Positions 1 through 10,930 of a stretch of DNA of 64,000 nucleotides are shown here, piece after piece (positions within the stretch are counted from its first letter, which is position 1; every line of letters starts with the position of its first letter). Below the pieces are notes generated by a model that saw nothing but the letters and a program-made list of their open reading frames with translations, had not been told where the DNA came from and made no database searches. Source of the stretch: Microglena sp. YARC (Eukaryota > Chlorophyta > Chlorophyceae > Chlamydomonadales > Chlamydomonadaceae); the NCBI GenBank assembly GCA_022414725.1, contig CM039462.1, positions 174,387,697 to 174,451,696 of the forward strand, written 5' to 3'. The translations under genes and the position numbers were made by a program.

Positions 1-1752
1 CAGGTTCTTTATGTATGGTCTTGTTCCAGAAGCGCAAAGCTTGTTTAAGCCAAGCAAAACACAACGGGGTTCTACCCAGCTCTTCCATGATAATATTAGA
101 TGTAGTAGATTGGCAAACACCCAACATTTGTTTAAGTATACCTCTATGCCATTTCTCACAAGCATGGTCATTTGAGATAAGTGTGTTGTTCAGAATAGAA
201 GGAGCCCACACCTCACAGCCAAAATTCAGGATAGGTTGTACAAGAGAATCAAACAGGTGGGTGAGAATATCAATATTGTATATCTCCATAGTATGGCATC
301 GCCTACGAAGCATGTGGTGTGCCTTTTGGGCCTTAGTGAGCATCCTAGAAAAAGCAGCTTTTGCACGATTGCTTGAGTCACCATCCACAAAGAGGGATCC
401 CAAGTAGATAAAAGATAACTTTGTAGAAAGTTGTGCTCCATCATAGACAAATTTGTAATCAGGATCCATGCGGGCCTCATCACAGAATTGTTTGTTGAAA
501 ACGACAATCTCAGTTTTCTTTATATTCACAGCCATCTTAGTAGCCTCGCAGAAATCTCTCAGGCAGTCAAGCATCGCTTGCATATCTGCCGGGGATTCTG
601 CCATTATAGCTAGGTCATCAGCATAAAGTAACAGTTGCAGAATCTTTCCCCTAAGCTCAGCCCCTACATTTGGGAGCTTGGATTGGAGGAACGATTCAAT
701 TCTATCAATGAACAGACCGAACAGGAGTGGGGATAGGGGGTCTCCTTGTTTAACTCCTACAAGGGATGGAAAGGAGGATCCAATGTCCCCATGTAGGCGA
801 ACTTGGAAAACAACATGATTATACATGGACTTCAGAATACTGAGATAGGGGTCCTTGACTCCTAGCCTTGCTAAGCAATCCCATAGCAAGTCTCTGTTGA
901 CCCAATCATAAGCCTTCTTGAAATCAACAAAAGCCACAAAGAGTGGTTTTTTCTTTTCTCTATATTTATCTACAATATGGTTAAGAATGAATGATGCATC
1001 TGCAGTACCCCTACCACTTCTAAATCCATATTGGCCAGCGGCTCTGAGGTTGAATTCTTCTGACCAATCATCTAGTCTACGTAGCATGCAAAGGGAGAAG
1101 ATCTTTCCTATGGAGTTGCTCACCGCAAGACCTCGATAGTTGTCCTTGTCATACACACTGCCTTTGGATTTGGGTACGGGTACCAAGGCAGCTGCAGCCC
1201 ATTGGCTAGGGTAAGAAGTCTTCCAGATGAGATTAAACAGGTTAGTCATAGCTTGTACAAATCGGGAGTTGGCCTCATGGGAAGCAAATCTGTACCATTC
1301 TGCAGGGATACCATCTACCCCGGGGGAGGAGTTTTTCCGTAGGGATTGGAGAACAGAAAACACCTCCTGGGTGGTGAAGTCTTGACATAACCATGTTGGT
1401 GCGGCCTCTATCTGAGGTCCATCAGCTTGAGGGACAAAGTCCCTAGCATCCAGACTTGGATCAATACCTACTTGCACATCAAAGAGGTCTGCAAAATAAT
1501 CAGTCCAATCATGAATTGTGATATCTGCCGTAGTGGCCTTGTTAGGCTCACGCACGTCTTTCCAAAAACTTTTCGGATTATGCCGAAGATTCGTATGAAG
1601 GTTCTCCATGCGTGTTTCTAGCCACTTCCTCTTCTTTCTTCTGAGAATCCTCTTGTACTCCTTGTGCATAGAACCAGCCAAGTCAGAGCTAGAGCCATGT
1701 TGATGTTCTGCTTGGCTTGCTGCCTGTCTAGCACGATTGCATTCATCAAACC
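1..1752 (-). CDS. LINE-type (non-LTR) reverse transcriptase, partial at the window edge
   Basis: This frame is open on the minus strand from the left edge to a TAG at 1847-1849, and the coding sequence is taken from a likely splice acceptor at 1753-1754. From the N-terminus it shows a basic linker, the RT fingers, a palm motif FVDFKKAYDWVN (about 899-934), GVKQGDPLSPLLFG (about 720-763) and the catalytic YADD (614-625). The post-RT region includes LVQPILNFGCEVWAP (about 200-246). These are the conserved blocks of non-LTR retrotransposon ORF2 reverse transcriptases, which copy RNA at a nicked target. No endonuclease domain is present upstream, where a DUF7869-like exon lies instead. The frame has no stop or frameshift over about 580 codons, so the copy is young or under constraint. 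The C-terminus lies outside the window. Confidence 0.9.
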
Positions 1753-2020
1753 CTAAACATGTATTGTATATTAGTGAATCATTTAGGACACCCATATTCC
1801 TCCCGACTATACTCGGGAGCATCCCTTGGATAATACATCCTAGGTCCTAGGTACAACTTCCTTTGTATCATTTAGTTTCTATTGAAGACTGTACATGTAA
1901 ATCAATGAGGACATGGCACACCCATATTCCTCCCGAGCATAATCGGGAGCATTGTGCAGACAGTACATACACGCACGGTAGCATTTAATTTGTAAATATC
2001 AGTATATCAAGTATTCTTAC
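1753..2020 (-). other. Predicted phase-1 intron with hairpin repeats
   Basis: On the minus strand a donor GTAAGAATAC (2011-2020) follows the DUF7869-like exon, and an acceptor ATGTTTAG (ending at 1753) precedes the RT exon. Joining 2021 to 1752 keeps both frames open. The interval holds two copies of a hairpin motif related to the neighbouring 78-bp minisatellite: CTCCCGA...TCGGGAG near 1800-1818, and CTCCCGAG-CATA-ATCGGGAG near 1932-1951. The intron is inferred from splice consensus and frame only. Confidence 0.5.
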
Positions 2021-2386
2021 CGACTCTCCCGTTGGGACCTTTCGTTATCTTGAATGCGTGTAAACGGCGATTAACTCCTTTGACGGTGCTAGTGCCATGT
2101 CCGAACAACTTGTAAACGTTGTCTAGGAGGACAGCGGAGAAGTCCCCTATAGAGGTCACGACGTCTTGCCTTGTGTAAGGGCCCATTCTCTTGAATAAGT
2201 TACCAACAATGCCCATCAGATGGTCCAGGGTGTACACTTCCATGTTCTTTAACCCTTGCGAGATCACAGAGTACTTTTGGTCAAGATTGCTATGTGTGTG
2301 TCCGGGAGGGAGGAAATGGACGTACACCTCCTCAAACCAGTTCATCTCAACCAGCAAGGACAAGTATGCGAACATGAAAATGAAAT
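2021..2386 (-). CDS. DUF7869-like domain exon
   Basis: The minus strand encodes a hydrophobic segment FMFAYLSLLVEMNWFEEVYV followed by FLPPGHTHSNLDQ (about 2277-2316) and a helical tail ending GPNGRVG. The pattern FLPxGHTHxxxDQ is the hallmark of the eukaryotic DUF7869 family, which often occurs in repeated, transposon-associated genes. Its biochemical role is unknown to me. The exon ends at a strong GT donor (2020). On its upstream side it abuts minisatellite sequence at about 2386, so the real 5' boundary is uncertain; it may be an acceptor in the repeat or a truncation. Splicing of the predicted intron would fuse it in frame to the LINE-type RT. Confidence 0.55.
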
Positions 2387-2410
2387 GATTCAGAAAACAT
2401 ATAAACGGCT

Positions 2411-3487
2411 TTTTTTTTTTTTTTTTTTTTTTTGTACTCGGCATACCCATAGTCCTCCCGATCATAATCGGGAGCATTATCAAACCCAACGAGCAAATGA
2501 TTGAGAAAACCAAATTCGGAATATACACAGTCCTCCCGATCATAATCGGGAGCACTGACAAACCCAACGAGCGAATGATTCAGAAAACATGTACTCGGCA
2601 TTTTTTTTTTTTTTTTTTTTGTACTCGGCATACCCATAGTCCTCCCTATCATAATCGGGAGCATTGTCATTCCTAACGAGCGAATGATTGAGAAAAACCA
2701 AACTCAGAATAACCACAGTCCTCCCGATCATAATCGGGAACATTGACAAACCCAACGAGCGAATGATTGAGAAAACCAAATTCGGAATACACAGAGTCCT
2801 CCCGATCATAATCGGGAGCACTTCGGGAGCATTGTCAAACCCAACGAGCGAATGATTGAGAAAACCAAATTCGGAATACACACAGTCCTCCCGATCATAA
2901 TCGGGAACATTGACAAACCCAACGAGCGAATGATTGACAAAACCAAATTCGGAATACACAGAGTCCTCCCGATCATAATTGGGAGCATTGACAAACCCAA
3001 CGAGCGAATGATTGAGAAAACCAAATTCGGAATACACAGAGTCCTCCCGATCATAATCGGGAGCATTGTCAAACCCAACGAGCGAATGATTGAGAAAACC
3101 AAATTCGGAATACACACAGTCCTCCCGATCATAATCGGGAGCACTGACAAACCTAACGAGCGAATGATTCAGAAAACATGTACTCGGCATTTTTTTTTTT
3201 TTTTTTTTTTTTTGTACTCGGCATACCCATAGTCCTCCCTATCATAATCGGGATCATTGTCAAACCCAACGAACGAATGATTGACAAAAATCAAACTCAG
3301 AATACCCACAGTCCTCTTGATCATAATCGGGAGCATTGTCAAACCCAACGAGCGAATGATTGAGAAAAACCAAACTCAGAATACCCACAGTCCTCCCGAT
3401 CATAATCGGGAGCATTGTCAAACCCAACGCGCGAATGATTGAGAAAACCAAACTCGGAATACACACAGTCCTCCCGATCATAAAAAG
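2411..3487. repeat. 78-bp hairpin minisatellite, about 13 units, with T tracts
   Basis: Successive CCTCCC landmarks lie at 2454, 2532, 2641, 2720, 2798, 2887, 2965, 3043, 3121, 3234, 3313, 3392 and 3470. The basic step is 78 bp. Longer steps come from two inserted T tracts (about 2601-2620 and 3190-3213) and from an 11-bp insertion near 2820. A further T tract begins the array at about 2411-2432. Each unit carries the hairpin CTCCCGAT-CATA-ATCGGGAG. Because 78 is divisible by three, several frames stay open; these are not genes. The array stops abruptly after a half hairpin at 3480-3487. Confidence 0.92.
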
Positions 3488-3954
3488 ATCAATCCTAAAA
3501 CCTGTCAAAGAAAACTTGATCCACCGAATGCCTAGACGGAACAGGCAAAAGGGCTAAATTCTTCTGGGCTGTGACATTTCATCAGTCATGCTATGCAAGT
3601 CAAGCAGGCCTCAACTACACATCTTTGCTTGACCTATTGCAGTACTGGGCCACTAAAACAAACCTAGTAAATAGGTAGGTGGCCGAGGTGGGCAAGAACA
3701 CAGTAAAATAGAAGAACTGCAGGTGTACATGATCCATATGTCAGTGTCATGTAAAGTACCAATCACAACATAAACACCCAACCACACTCCCGGCAAAGAT
3801 TAACCAATAAACAAGGCAACCTGTTGGCAAGCAGTAACTTGGTCAACACAGGCACAAGGCAGCTAAGTCTGGGCTACAATTGCAGTCTACCACTACAATG
3901 CAATTCATAACCAAACCAGACGCTATGGAAATCTTGGAACGGTAGCTAAGGATG
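3488..3954. other. Interval without recognised features
   Basis: No open frame of note, tandem repeat or RNA-like structure was seen. Base composition is ordinary for the window. Confidence 0.5.
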
Positions 3955-4760
3955 CATGCCATATGGGTATGCAGTACTGTCCGCCATTACTCTGACGCAG
4001 GTGCAAGCGGGTAACCATCATGCAGGTAGGCAGGCCTCAGGAAGGTGCAAGCGGGTGCAGAGCTGTTTGCCAGTACTCCGGCGCAGGTGCTGGCCCGGCG
4101 CGTGTCCTGGTCTGGTCTGGCAGGTGCAGGCGGGTAACCGCCATGCAGGTAGGGCAGACCTATCCAGTGCTCCGAGCGCCAGTGCTCCTGGCTATCTGCC
4201 CAGCATCCACCAGAGAAGGTGCTAGGCAGGACAGTGACAGTGAAATGCATTGCGCAAAGGGTGCGAGAATTAGAAGCAACTCGGGGGTTATTCACAACCA
4301 CCCGGTGCTAATGCAGATGCGCAGCAAGGCGATGCAGAAAGCGAAAGGCAAAGCAGCAGATCATGAGAACAGAGCTGAAGTGAATTCCCATAGCAGTGAA
4401 ATGCATTGCGCAAAAAGGTGCGAGAATTAGGTGCAACTCGGGACCATGCAGGGCCACCCGGTGCTAATGCGGATGCGCAGCAAAGCAATGCAGGATGCGA
4501 AAGGCAATTTGCGCAAGGCATGAAAGGAGGTGAAAGCGCAAGGCATGAAAAGAGGTGAAAGCGCAAGGCATGAAGCAAAGCCTTACCGACTTATCAAAAC
4601 AGTCTTTCATGCATGCGCAGCAAGGGGGGGCCCGGCAAGGGGGGTCAATCAATGCACATCAAGGGGTCATGCAAAGGGGTCAAGCTGCCAGAGAAGGTGC
4701 TGGGCATGGCAATCAATGCACAGCAAGGAGTCATGCAAAGGGGTCAAGCTGCCAATCCAT
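3955..4760. repeat. Imperfect GC-rich minisatellite region
   Basis: Several short-range duplications overlap here. GCAGGTGCAAGCGGGTAACC-type units recur at about 4000-4150. A 158-bp unit beginning GTGAAATGCATTGCGCAAA occurs at about 4239 and 4397. A 25-bp unit GCGCAAGGCATGAAA is present three times at 4512-4580. GGGGTCATGCAAAGGGGTCA recurs at about 4664 and 4728. Small ORFs across it are by-products. Confidence 0.7.
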
Positions 4761-4920
4761 TGAGAAGGACACCAAGGCAGAGGCTGTGGAATCGGATGGA
4801 GACAATGTAGACATTGCTAAGGAGGAGGAGATGGAGGAGGAGGAAGATGGGGATGGGGGCATGGAGGAGGAGATTCTAGTGCAGCGATTGTACAGGCGCT
4901 GTTGTTACCCAACAAGTTAG
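4761..4920 (+). other. Possible acidic C-terminal coding segment
   Basis: A plus-strand frame reads through a strongly acidic stretch (EEEMEEEEDGDGGMEEE) and ends in a TAG at 4918-4920. Acidic tails are common at the end of nuclear proteins, but the sequence upstream in this frame is minisatellite. No splice acceptor was pinned down and no domain is recognised. It is listed as a weak candidate last exon only. Confidence 0.2.
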
Positions 4921-5184
4921 CATTGGCCCTCTTTCTACAACGTGATAGCCTGTCATAAGTACTAAGTTGTACTTTCGAACTGTTGAGTTGTGAGTTGTGA
5001 GATAAATAATTATGAGCAATGCGTTCAAGACTTTGTAAACAGCTTTCACCTTCCTCTTGACTGTCCTCTACAATTGATTTTGTATTGGAATACTTCGAAG
5101 GAACTTTCTCTCTCTCCAAACGAGCAAATCAATGTTACAATTGAAATTGAAGGGAATAGTCTCTTTCTCCGGAATGCAACAAAA

Positions 5185-5375
5185 CAATCTTACATAATAA
5201 ATTGTAAGATATTTTCGTAAAATACACCAAAAAAGCAAAATCAATCAATTTGCGAAAACGATCTTACAAAATAAATTGTAAGATATTTTCGTAAAATACA
5301 CCAAAAAAGCAAAACCAATTAATTTGCGAAAACGATCTTACAATATTTATCGTAAGATTTCAGTAAAATAAAAAA
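5185..5375. repeat. AT-rich 74-bp tandem repeat with perfect hairpins
   Basis: CTTACA landmarks at 5189, 5263 and 5337 give a strict 74-bp period over about 2.5 units. Each unit holds an inverted repeat, clearest as TCTTACAA-AATAAA-TTGTAAGA (8-bp perfect stem), followed by an A-rich CACCAAAAAAGCAAAA block. The third copy has changed loop sequence but keeps the stem core CTTACAAT/ATCGTAAG. Confidence 0.85.
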
Positions 5376-5389
5376 TCCGTTCGGAAGCA

Positions 5390-6330
5390 GGAACGCCCAT
5401 TATTAGCCTTCCAGAGTACTCGAATAGTCTGAAGGGCGCGTGTAGGGCGCGGACGTAAGGCGCGGACCTGGTTAACGGTTCGAACCGTCCGACAGGTCAC
5501 GTCAGTTCCCCTTCCTCGGGGAAGTCGTCGCCACCTCGAGGTAGCGCAGGTGACGGATCGTTATCTGTCACATTATCAGACTAGAGCAGTGACGAAATGG
5601 CGACAGCAGGGGCGGGGCGGGGCTGGGGCAGGGGCGGGGCTTAGGAGCGTTAGCGCTGAATGATCCCTCGAGAAGGGATGAGGACTTGAAGACGTTAGAA
5701 CTGCTTCGACAGAGCCTACAGGTTCAGTTATCAGGATGTCTGTTCGGTTGTTTCTGTTAGTGTTCAAATTCAACGGCCTGAGAGTCCCCCTACCTGGCAG
5801 CTTCCATGGCGATAACCGATGGTCATTGGCTGTCACACAATTTAAATCCCAGAGGTCAATCCAGCCCTTGAGTCACTCGATGACTCACACTCAAAAAATG
5901 AGAAAGCGCACGTGGGGACAGCGGTTTCTGCGCTTTTCTGCGCTTTCTCTGAGTGAGTGAAAATAGGAAAGCGCTGTGATATTCAAAAAATCAGCGCGCT
6001 CCGCGCACAGGGGTTGATAAAAACTGCGCGAAACGCGCAGATGGGCTCAAAAAGGCAGCGCGGGCCGCGCTCGCCGCGCGCGCTTAGTAGTACCCTGGTC
6101 CACCACGAGGTTTTCAACTGACGATCTGCCGAAAAAAAATCCCAGTTCCAGTTGGTTATTAACCGGTCTAGAGACATGCCAAAACGCGGAACTGGATCTG
6201 GCCCTAGCCACACACACCCGACCCGCTTGGACCTCTGATTCTGTGTCGTAGCTGAGTTGTCACAGAGTTTCTTCAATTCATGCTGACGTAGTTCGTATCT
6301 TATAGACGACTTTAATATACGTATCTCTCA
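5390..6330. other. GC-rich interval with short palindromes, no gene recognised
   Basis: The interval includes a GGGGC-rich tract (about 5605-5642) and a cluster of GCGC motifs at about 5985-6085, among them the hairpin CTGCGCG-AAA-CGCGCAG. CACTCA/TGAGTG motifs flank 5873-5958. Two ORFs under 100 codons have no recognisable domain. A CpG-rich promoter is possible but unsupported. Confidence 0.35.
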
Positions 6331-6430
6331 TATACTTATCTCTCATCAATCCTCCTGTTTCTTTCCATTGTTTCTTCCTTCCTCCTCTCGCTGTCCCACG
6401 ACTTATCTCTCATAAATACTCCCAAGCAGG

Positions 6431-6606
6431 TGGCTACCCACACATGATCAGCCCAATCGACTTTCAAGAGATTATGGAGGAGTGGAACATGGCCTACCCC
6501 TTCCCTCCCCAGGATCGAAACCGATTGTTGTCTTTCAACATGTAGCGCCTCATTGCAAATGATCCCTTTGCATTTGAAATCGCTAAGGAAGATGGAAAGG
6601 AATACA
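6431..6606 (+). pseudogene. Degenerate copy of a repeated exon (GGYPHMISP exon)
   Basis: The plus strand encodes GGYPHMISPIDFQEIMEEW and the following residues of the exon found intact at 37,604-37,781 on the minus strand. A CAG acceptor context precedes it in both copies. Here a TAG replaces the glutamine codon after SFNM (6543-6545), and the splice donor GTAAGT of the other copy is GCAAGT (6605-6610). It is therefore a decayed duplicate. The protein family is not recognised. Confidence 0.6.
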
Positions 6607-6779
6607 TGCAAGTGGTGCTCATAAAAATATAGATAATACAATTGTCCATGTGTATAAGATTATGCTAAAACTTATGAGTTATAATGATATCATTAGTTGC
6701 TGTCTTGCAAATGGTTTCTTGCCACCTGCTCTTCTATATGAAAATATACATCAATGCAAATATAGGGGTGCTTAGGCAC

Positions 6780-7916
6780 ATTTGGGGGGGATCTTCGGTC
6801 GTATAAAAATATAAATGCAGATTAAAGTGCAGATACAAATACTAAGACAAAGACAAAAACAAATATCTTCAACAAAATACAAAGACCATTGTGTGACCTT
6901 GCCTGCTTGCAGGGGTTGTGCCATAGGCCCCGCCTTCCCCTTACTTGCAGCAAGAAGCATTTGCTTGAAGGTCAAACAGCATCGTCCCTGGTATGGCTAC
7001 CTGAGGGGCGAAGAATATTCCCCTCATGCGCAAATTTCTGGGGTACATTCATTCCTAGGTCTGGGCACTGAACATGTATCCACTCACATATGTGCCATAT
7101 GCTGTATATTGGTATGCCACCTATAATCATATGTTCATTCCTTATATGCACATTCCAATAATTGATCCTAACTTCTGAATATGGGATGACTTGGTGCATG
7201 TCATCAATTATCCAGTAGACTGATGTGGTTCATTACTTGTGTGTCGTCCTGGTGCCCTACTAAACTCCACATACCGGCCGTTTCATGAAGTCAAGCCAAG
7301 TTAATCTCATACCACACTGTGTATGCTTGTTCCTGGCTGCAAGTCTTCATGTGAGCTGAGACTAGAGCTCCTGGGGAGGGATGGATGACATTAGGATTTC
7401 CCGCTATACTACACAGCATTCCACACGGTGCAGGCTTGTTCCTGCCTGCAAGTGAATTGAAAGACCCCATATATATAACAGCTGGCATCTAGGTCGCCTC
7501 TCACCAACTGGAGCACCTTGTGAGGCAGGCATCGCATTATAGTTGTTTACGCTTTCAGATGAACAGATTAACTGCCTGACTGACAGGCTACACAACAATC
7601 ACATGGGGTAGGCTTGTTTCTACCTGCAAGTGAGCTGAAAGCAGTATGACATGAGGGTGCTGACTTCATGCTGGCACTGCGAAGGTGTGCGGAGGGACTT
7701 GCAGAGGAACCTGCACTGCCTGGCCTTATGGCAGCAGCTACACAGTAAGCATCCACCGCAGCAGCTAGCCGTCGGGCTGCAAGCCAGTGCGGAAGGCTAC
7801 TTGACTTCACTCAGAGTGCTGTGCCGCTCAAAGGAACAGGTGGGGATGTGGGTGGGTGGGTGGGTAGGCTTCACTCAGAGTGCTGTACCACTCAAAGGAA
7901 CAGGAGCGTGCCTATC
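6780..7916. repeat. Repeat block L, inverted counterpart of block R (51,749-53,480)
   Basis: Read on the plus strand, this block matches the reverse complement of 51,749-53,480 in the same internal order: the GGGGTTGTGCC / CCTTCCCCTTACTTGCAGC unit, the GCTTGTTCCTGGCTGCAAG motifs (near 7326, 7434 and 7610), a GGGT run (7850-7866) and then the 62-bp satellite. Block L lacks the TRIM present in R; 7311-7330 is the equivalent uninserted site. It also has one copy of the 78-bp unit that is tandemly expanded in R. Small ORFs here show no recognised domain. Confidence 0.75.
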
Positions 7917-10699
7917 TGGCTGTCTAGCCAAACCTGACGCAACCAAGTGCGTAGCAGCTTCTAGGCAGCTCCCCTAGCTGCCTGTCCAGCCTAAGCTAAT
8001 GCAACCAAGTGCATAGCAGCTTCTAGGCAGCTCCCCTAGCTGGCTGTCCAGCCAAACCTAACGCAACCAAGTGCGTAGCAGCTTCTAGGCAGCTCCCCTA
8101 GCTGGCTGTCCAGCCAAACCTAACGCAACCAAGTGTGTAGCAGCTTCTAGGCAGCTCCCCTAGCTGGCTGTCCAGCCAAAGCTAATGCAACCAAGTGTAT
8201 AGCTGCTTCTAGGCAGCTCCCCTAACTGGCTGCACAGCCAAACCTAACGCAACCAAGTGTGTAGCAGCTTCTAGGCAGCTCCCCTATCTGTCTGTCCAGC
8301 CTAAGCTAACGCAACCAAGTGTGTAGCAGCTTTTAGGCAGCTCCCCTAGCTGGCTGTCCAGCCAAACCTAACGCAACCAAGTGTGTAGCAGCTTCTAGGC
8401 AGCTCCCCTAGCTGGCTGTCCAGCCAAAGCTAATGCAACCAAGTGTGTAGCTGCTTCTAGGCAGCTCCCCTAACTGGCTGCACAGCCAAACCTAACGCAA
8501 CCAAGTGTGTAGCAGCTTCTAGGCAGCTCCCCTAGCTGGCTGTCCAGCCAAACCTAACGCAACCAAGTGTGTAGCAGCTTTAAGGCAGCTCCCCTAGCTG
8601 GCTGTCCAGCCAAAGCTAATGCAACCAAATGTGTAGCTGCTTCTAGGCAGCTCCCCTAGCTAGCTGCCCAGCCTAAGCTAACGCAACAAAGTGCGTAGCA
8701 GGTTCTAGGCAGCTCCCCTAGCTGGCTGTCCAGCCTATGCTAACGCAACCAAGTGCGTAGCAGCTTCTAGGCAGCTCTTCTAGCTGGCTGTCCAGCTAAA
8801 TCTAACGCAACCAAGTGCGTAGCAGCTTCAATGCATCTCCCCTAGCTGGCTGTCCAGCCAAACCAGACGCAACCAAGTGCCTAGCATCTTCTAGGCAGCT
8901 CCCCTAGATGGCTGCCCAGCCAAACCTAACGCAACCAAGTGTTGAGCAGCTTCTAGGCACCTCCCCTAGCTGGCTACACAGCCAAACCTAACGCAACCAA
9001 GTGCGTAGCAGCTTCTTGGCATCTCCCCTAGCTGGCTGTCCAGCCAAACCAAAAACAACCAGGTGTGTATCAGCTTCTAGGCAGCTCCCCCATCTGGCTG
9101 TCCAGCCAAACCTAACGCAACCAAGTGTGTAGCAGCTTCTAGGCACCTCCCCTAACTGGCTGCAAAGACAAACCTAACGCAACCAAGTGCGTAGCAGCTT
9201 CTTGGAAGCTCCCCTAGCTGGCTGTCCAGCCAAACAAAAAGCTACCAGGTGTGTATCAGCTACTAGGCAGCTCCCCTAGCTGGCTGCCCAGCCTATGCTA
9301 GCGTAACCAAGTGCATAGCAGCTTCTAGGCAGCTTCCCTAGCTGCCTGTCCAGCCAAACCTAGCGCAACCAAGTGTGTAGCTGCTTCTAGGCAGCTCCCC
9401 TAGCTGTCTGTCCAGCCAAACCTAACGCAACCAAGTGTGTAGCAGCTTCTAGGCAGCTCCCCTAGCTGGCTGCACAGCCAAACCCTACGCAACCAAGTGC
9501 GTAGCAGCTCCTTGGCAGCTCCCCTAGCTGGCTGTCCAGCCAAACCAAAAGCAACCAGGTGTGTATCAGCTTCTAGGCAGCTCCCCTATATGGCTGTCCA
9601 GCCTAAGCTAGCTCAACCAAGTGCATAGCAGCTTCTAGGCAATTTCCTTAGCTGTCTGTCCAGCCAAACCAAAAGCAACCAAGATTGTAGCAGCTTCTAG
9701 GCAGCTCCCCTAGATGGCTGTCCAGCCTAAGCTAGCGCAACCAAGGGCATAGCAGCTTCTAGGCAGCTCCCCTAGCTGCCTGTCCAGCCAAACCTAACGC
9801 AGCCTAGTGCGTAGCAGCTTCTGGGCAGCTCCCCTAGCTGTCTGTCCAGCCAAACCTAACGCAACCAAGTGTGTAGCAGCTTCTAAGCAGATCCCCTAGC
9901 TGGCTGAACAGCCAAACCTTACGCAAGCAAGTGCGTAGCAGCTTCTAGGCAGCTCCCCTAGCTGCCTGTCCAGCCAAACCTAACGCAGCCTAGTGCGTAG
10001 CAGCTTCTGGGCAGCTCCCCTAGCTGTCTGTCCAGCCAAACCTAACGCAACCAAGTGTGTAGCAGCTTCTAAGCAGCACCCCTAGCTGGCTGCACAGCCA
10101 AACCTTACGCAAGCAAGTGCGTGGCAGCTTCTAGGCAGCTCCCCTAGATGGCTGTCCAGCCAAATCTAACTCAACCAAGTGCGTAGCTGCTTCTAGGCAG
10201 CTCCCCTAGCTGCCTGTCCAGCCAAACCTAACGCAGCCTAGTGCGTAGCAGCTTCTGGGCAGCTCCCCTAGCTGTCTGTGCAGCCAAACCTAACGCAACC
10301 AAGTGTGTAGCAGCTCCTAAGCAGCTCCCCTAGCTGGCTGCACAGCCAAACCTTAGCAAGCAAGTGCGTGGCAGCTTCTAGGCAGCTCCCCTAGATGGCT
10401 GTCCAGCCAAATCTAACTCAACCAAGTGCATAGCTGCTTCTAGGCAGCTCCCCTAGCTGCCTTTCCAGTTAAACGTAACGCAACCAAGTTCGTAGCGGCT
10501 TCTAGGCAGCTCCCCCAGCTTGTTGTCCAGCCAAACCTAACGCAACCAAGTGCGTAGCAGCTTCTAGGCAGCTCCCCTAGCTGGCTGTCCAGCCAAATCT
10601 TACACAACCAAGTGCGAAGCGGCTTCTAGTCAGCTTCCCCAGCTTGCTGTCCAGCCAAACCTAATGCAACCAAGTGCGTAGCAGCTTCTAGGCAGCTCT
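7917..10699 (+). repeat. 62-bp satellite array, about 45 units
   Basis: The unit contains GCAACCAAGTGCGTAGCAGC followed by TTCTAGGCAGCTCCCCTAGC and TGGCTGTCCAGCCAAACC, with an exact step of 62 bp (for example TGGCTGTCC at 8041 and 8103). Variant units recur at 186 and 248 bp, that is three and four monomers, showing higher-order structure. The array ends at about 10,699 in unique sequence. A short array of the same satellite, in opposite orientation, lies at 51,358-51,748. Confidence 0.95.
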
Positions 10700-10898
10700 C
10701 GAAGGTGGAGAGATTGGTAATAGTTATGATGGGTATGGTACCAGTGGTACCTATGGTGAAGACTAAGTAGTTGACAAGGAATCCTTGTTGTTGAAGGATA
10801 CGTTGGAGTGCCTTATGCTGAACGCTCTTTTGATGGAATTTGTTGTGGTGGTTAGTGTCTGAGAAGTAGCCCAGTTCAACTAGGTAGACTTTTCTTGT
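10700..10898. other. Unique flank between satellite and TIR element
   Basis: About 200 bp without a repeat elsewhere in the window. A long minus-strand frame crosses it from the TIR element, but no domain is recognised. Confidence 0.4.
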
Positions 10899-10930
10899 CA
10901 CTCGGGGAAGTGACAATTTCGCTAAATGTA
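10899..10930. repeat. Outer terminal inverted repeat of TIR copy A
   Basis: The sequence starts CACTCGGGGAAGTGACAATT and continues into CGCTAAATG. It pairs with 31,064-31,094 and is identical at its tip to the outer end of copy B (36,553-36,583, complement). Confidence 0.7.

Noticed and set aside
2540..3190. 216-codon minus-strand frame with a repeated IIRSLGL-type peptide
   Set aside because: It is the 78-bp minisatellite read in a frame kept open because 78 is a multiple of three. Overlapping frames on both strands are equally open.
7917..10699. Regular array considered as CRISPR-like
   Set aside because: Units are contiguous 62-bp monomers with no unique spacers, in a eukaryotic context with no cas genes.
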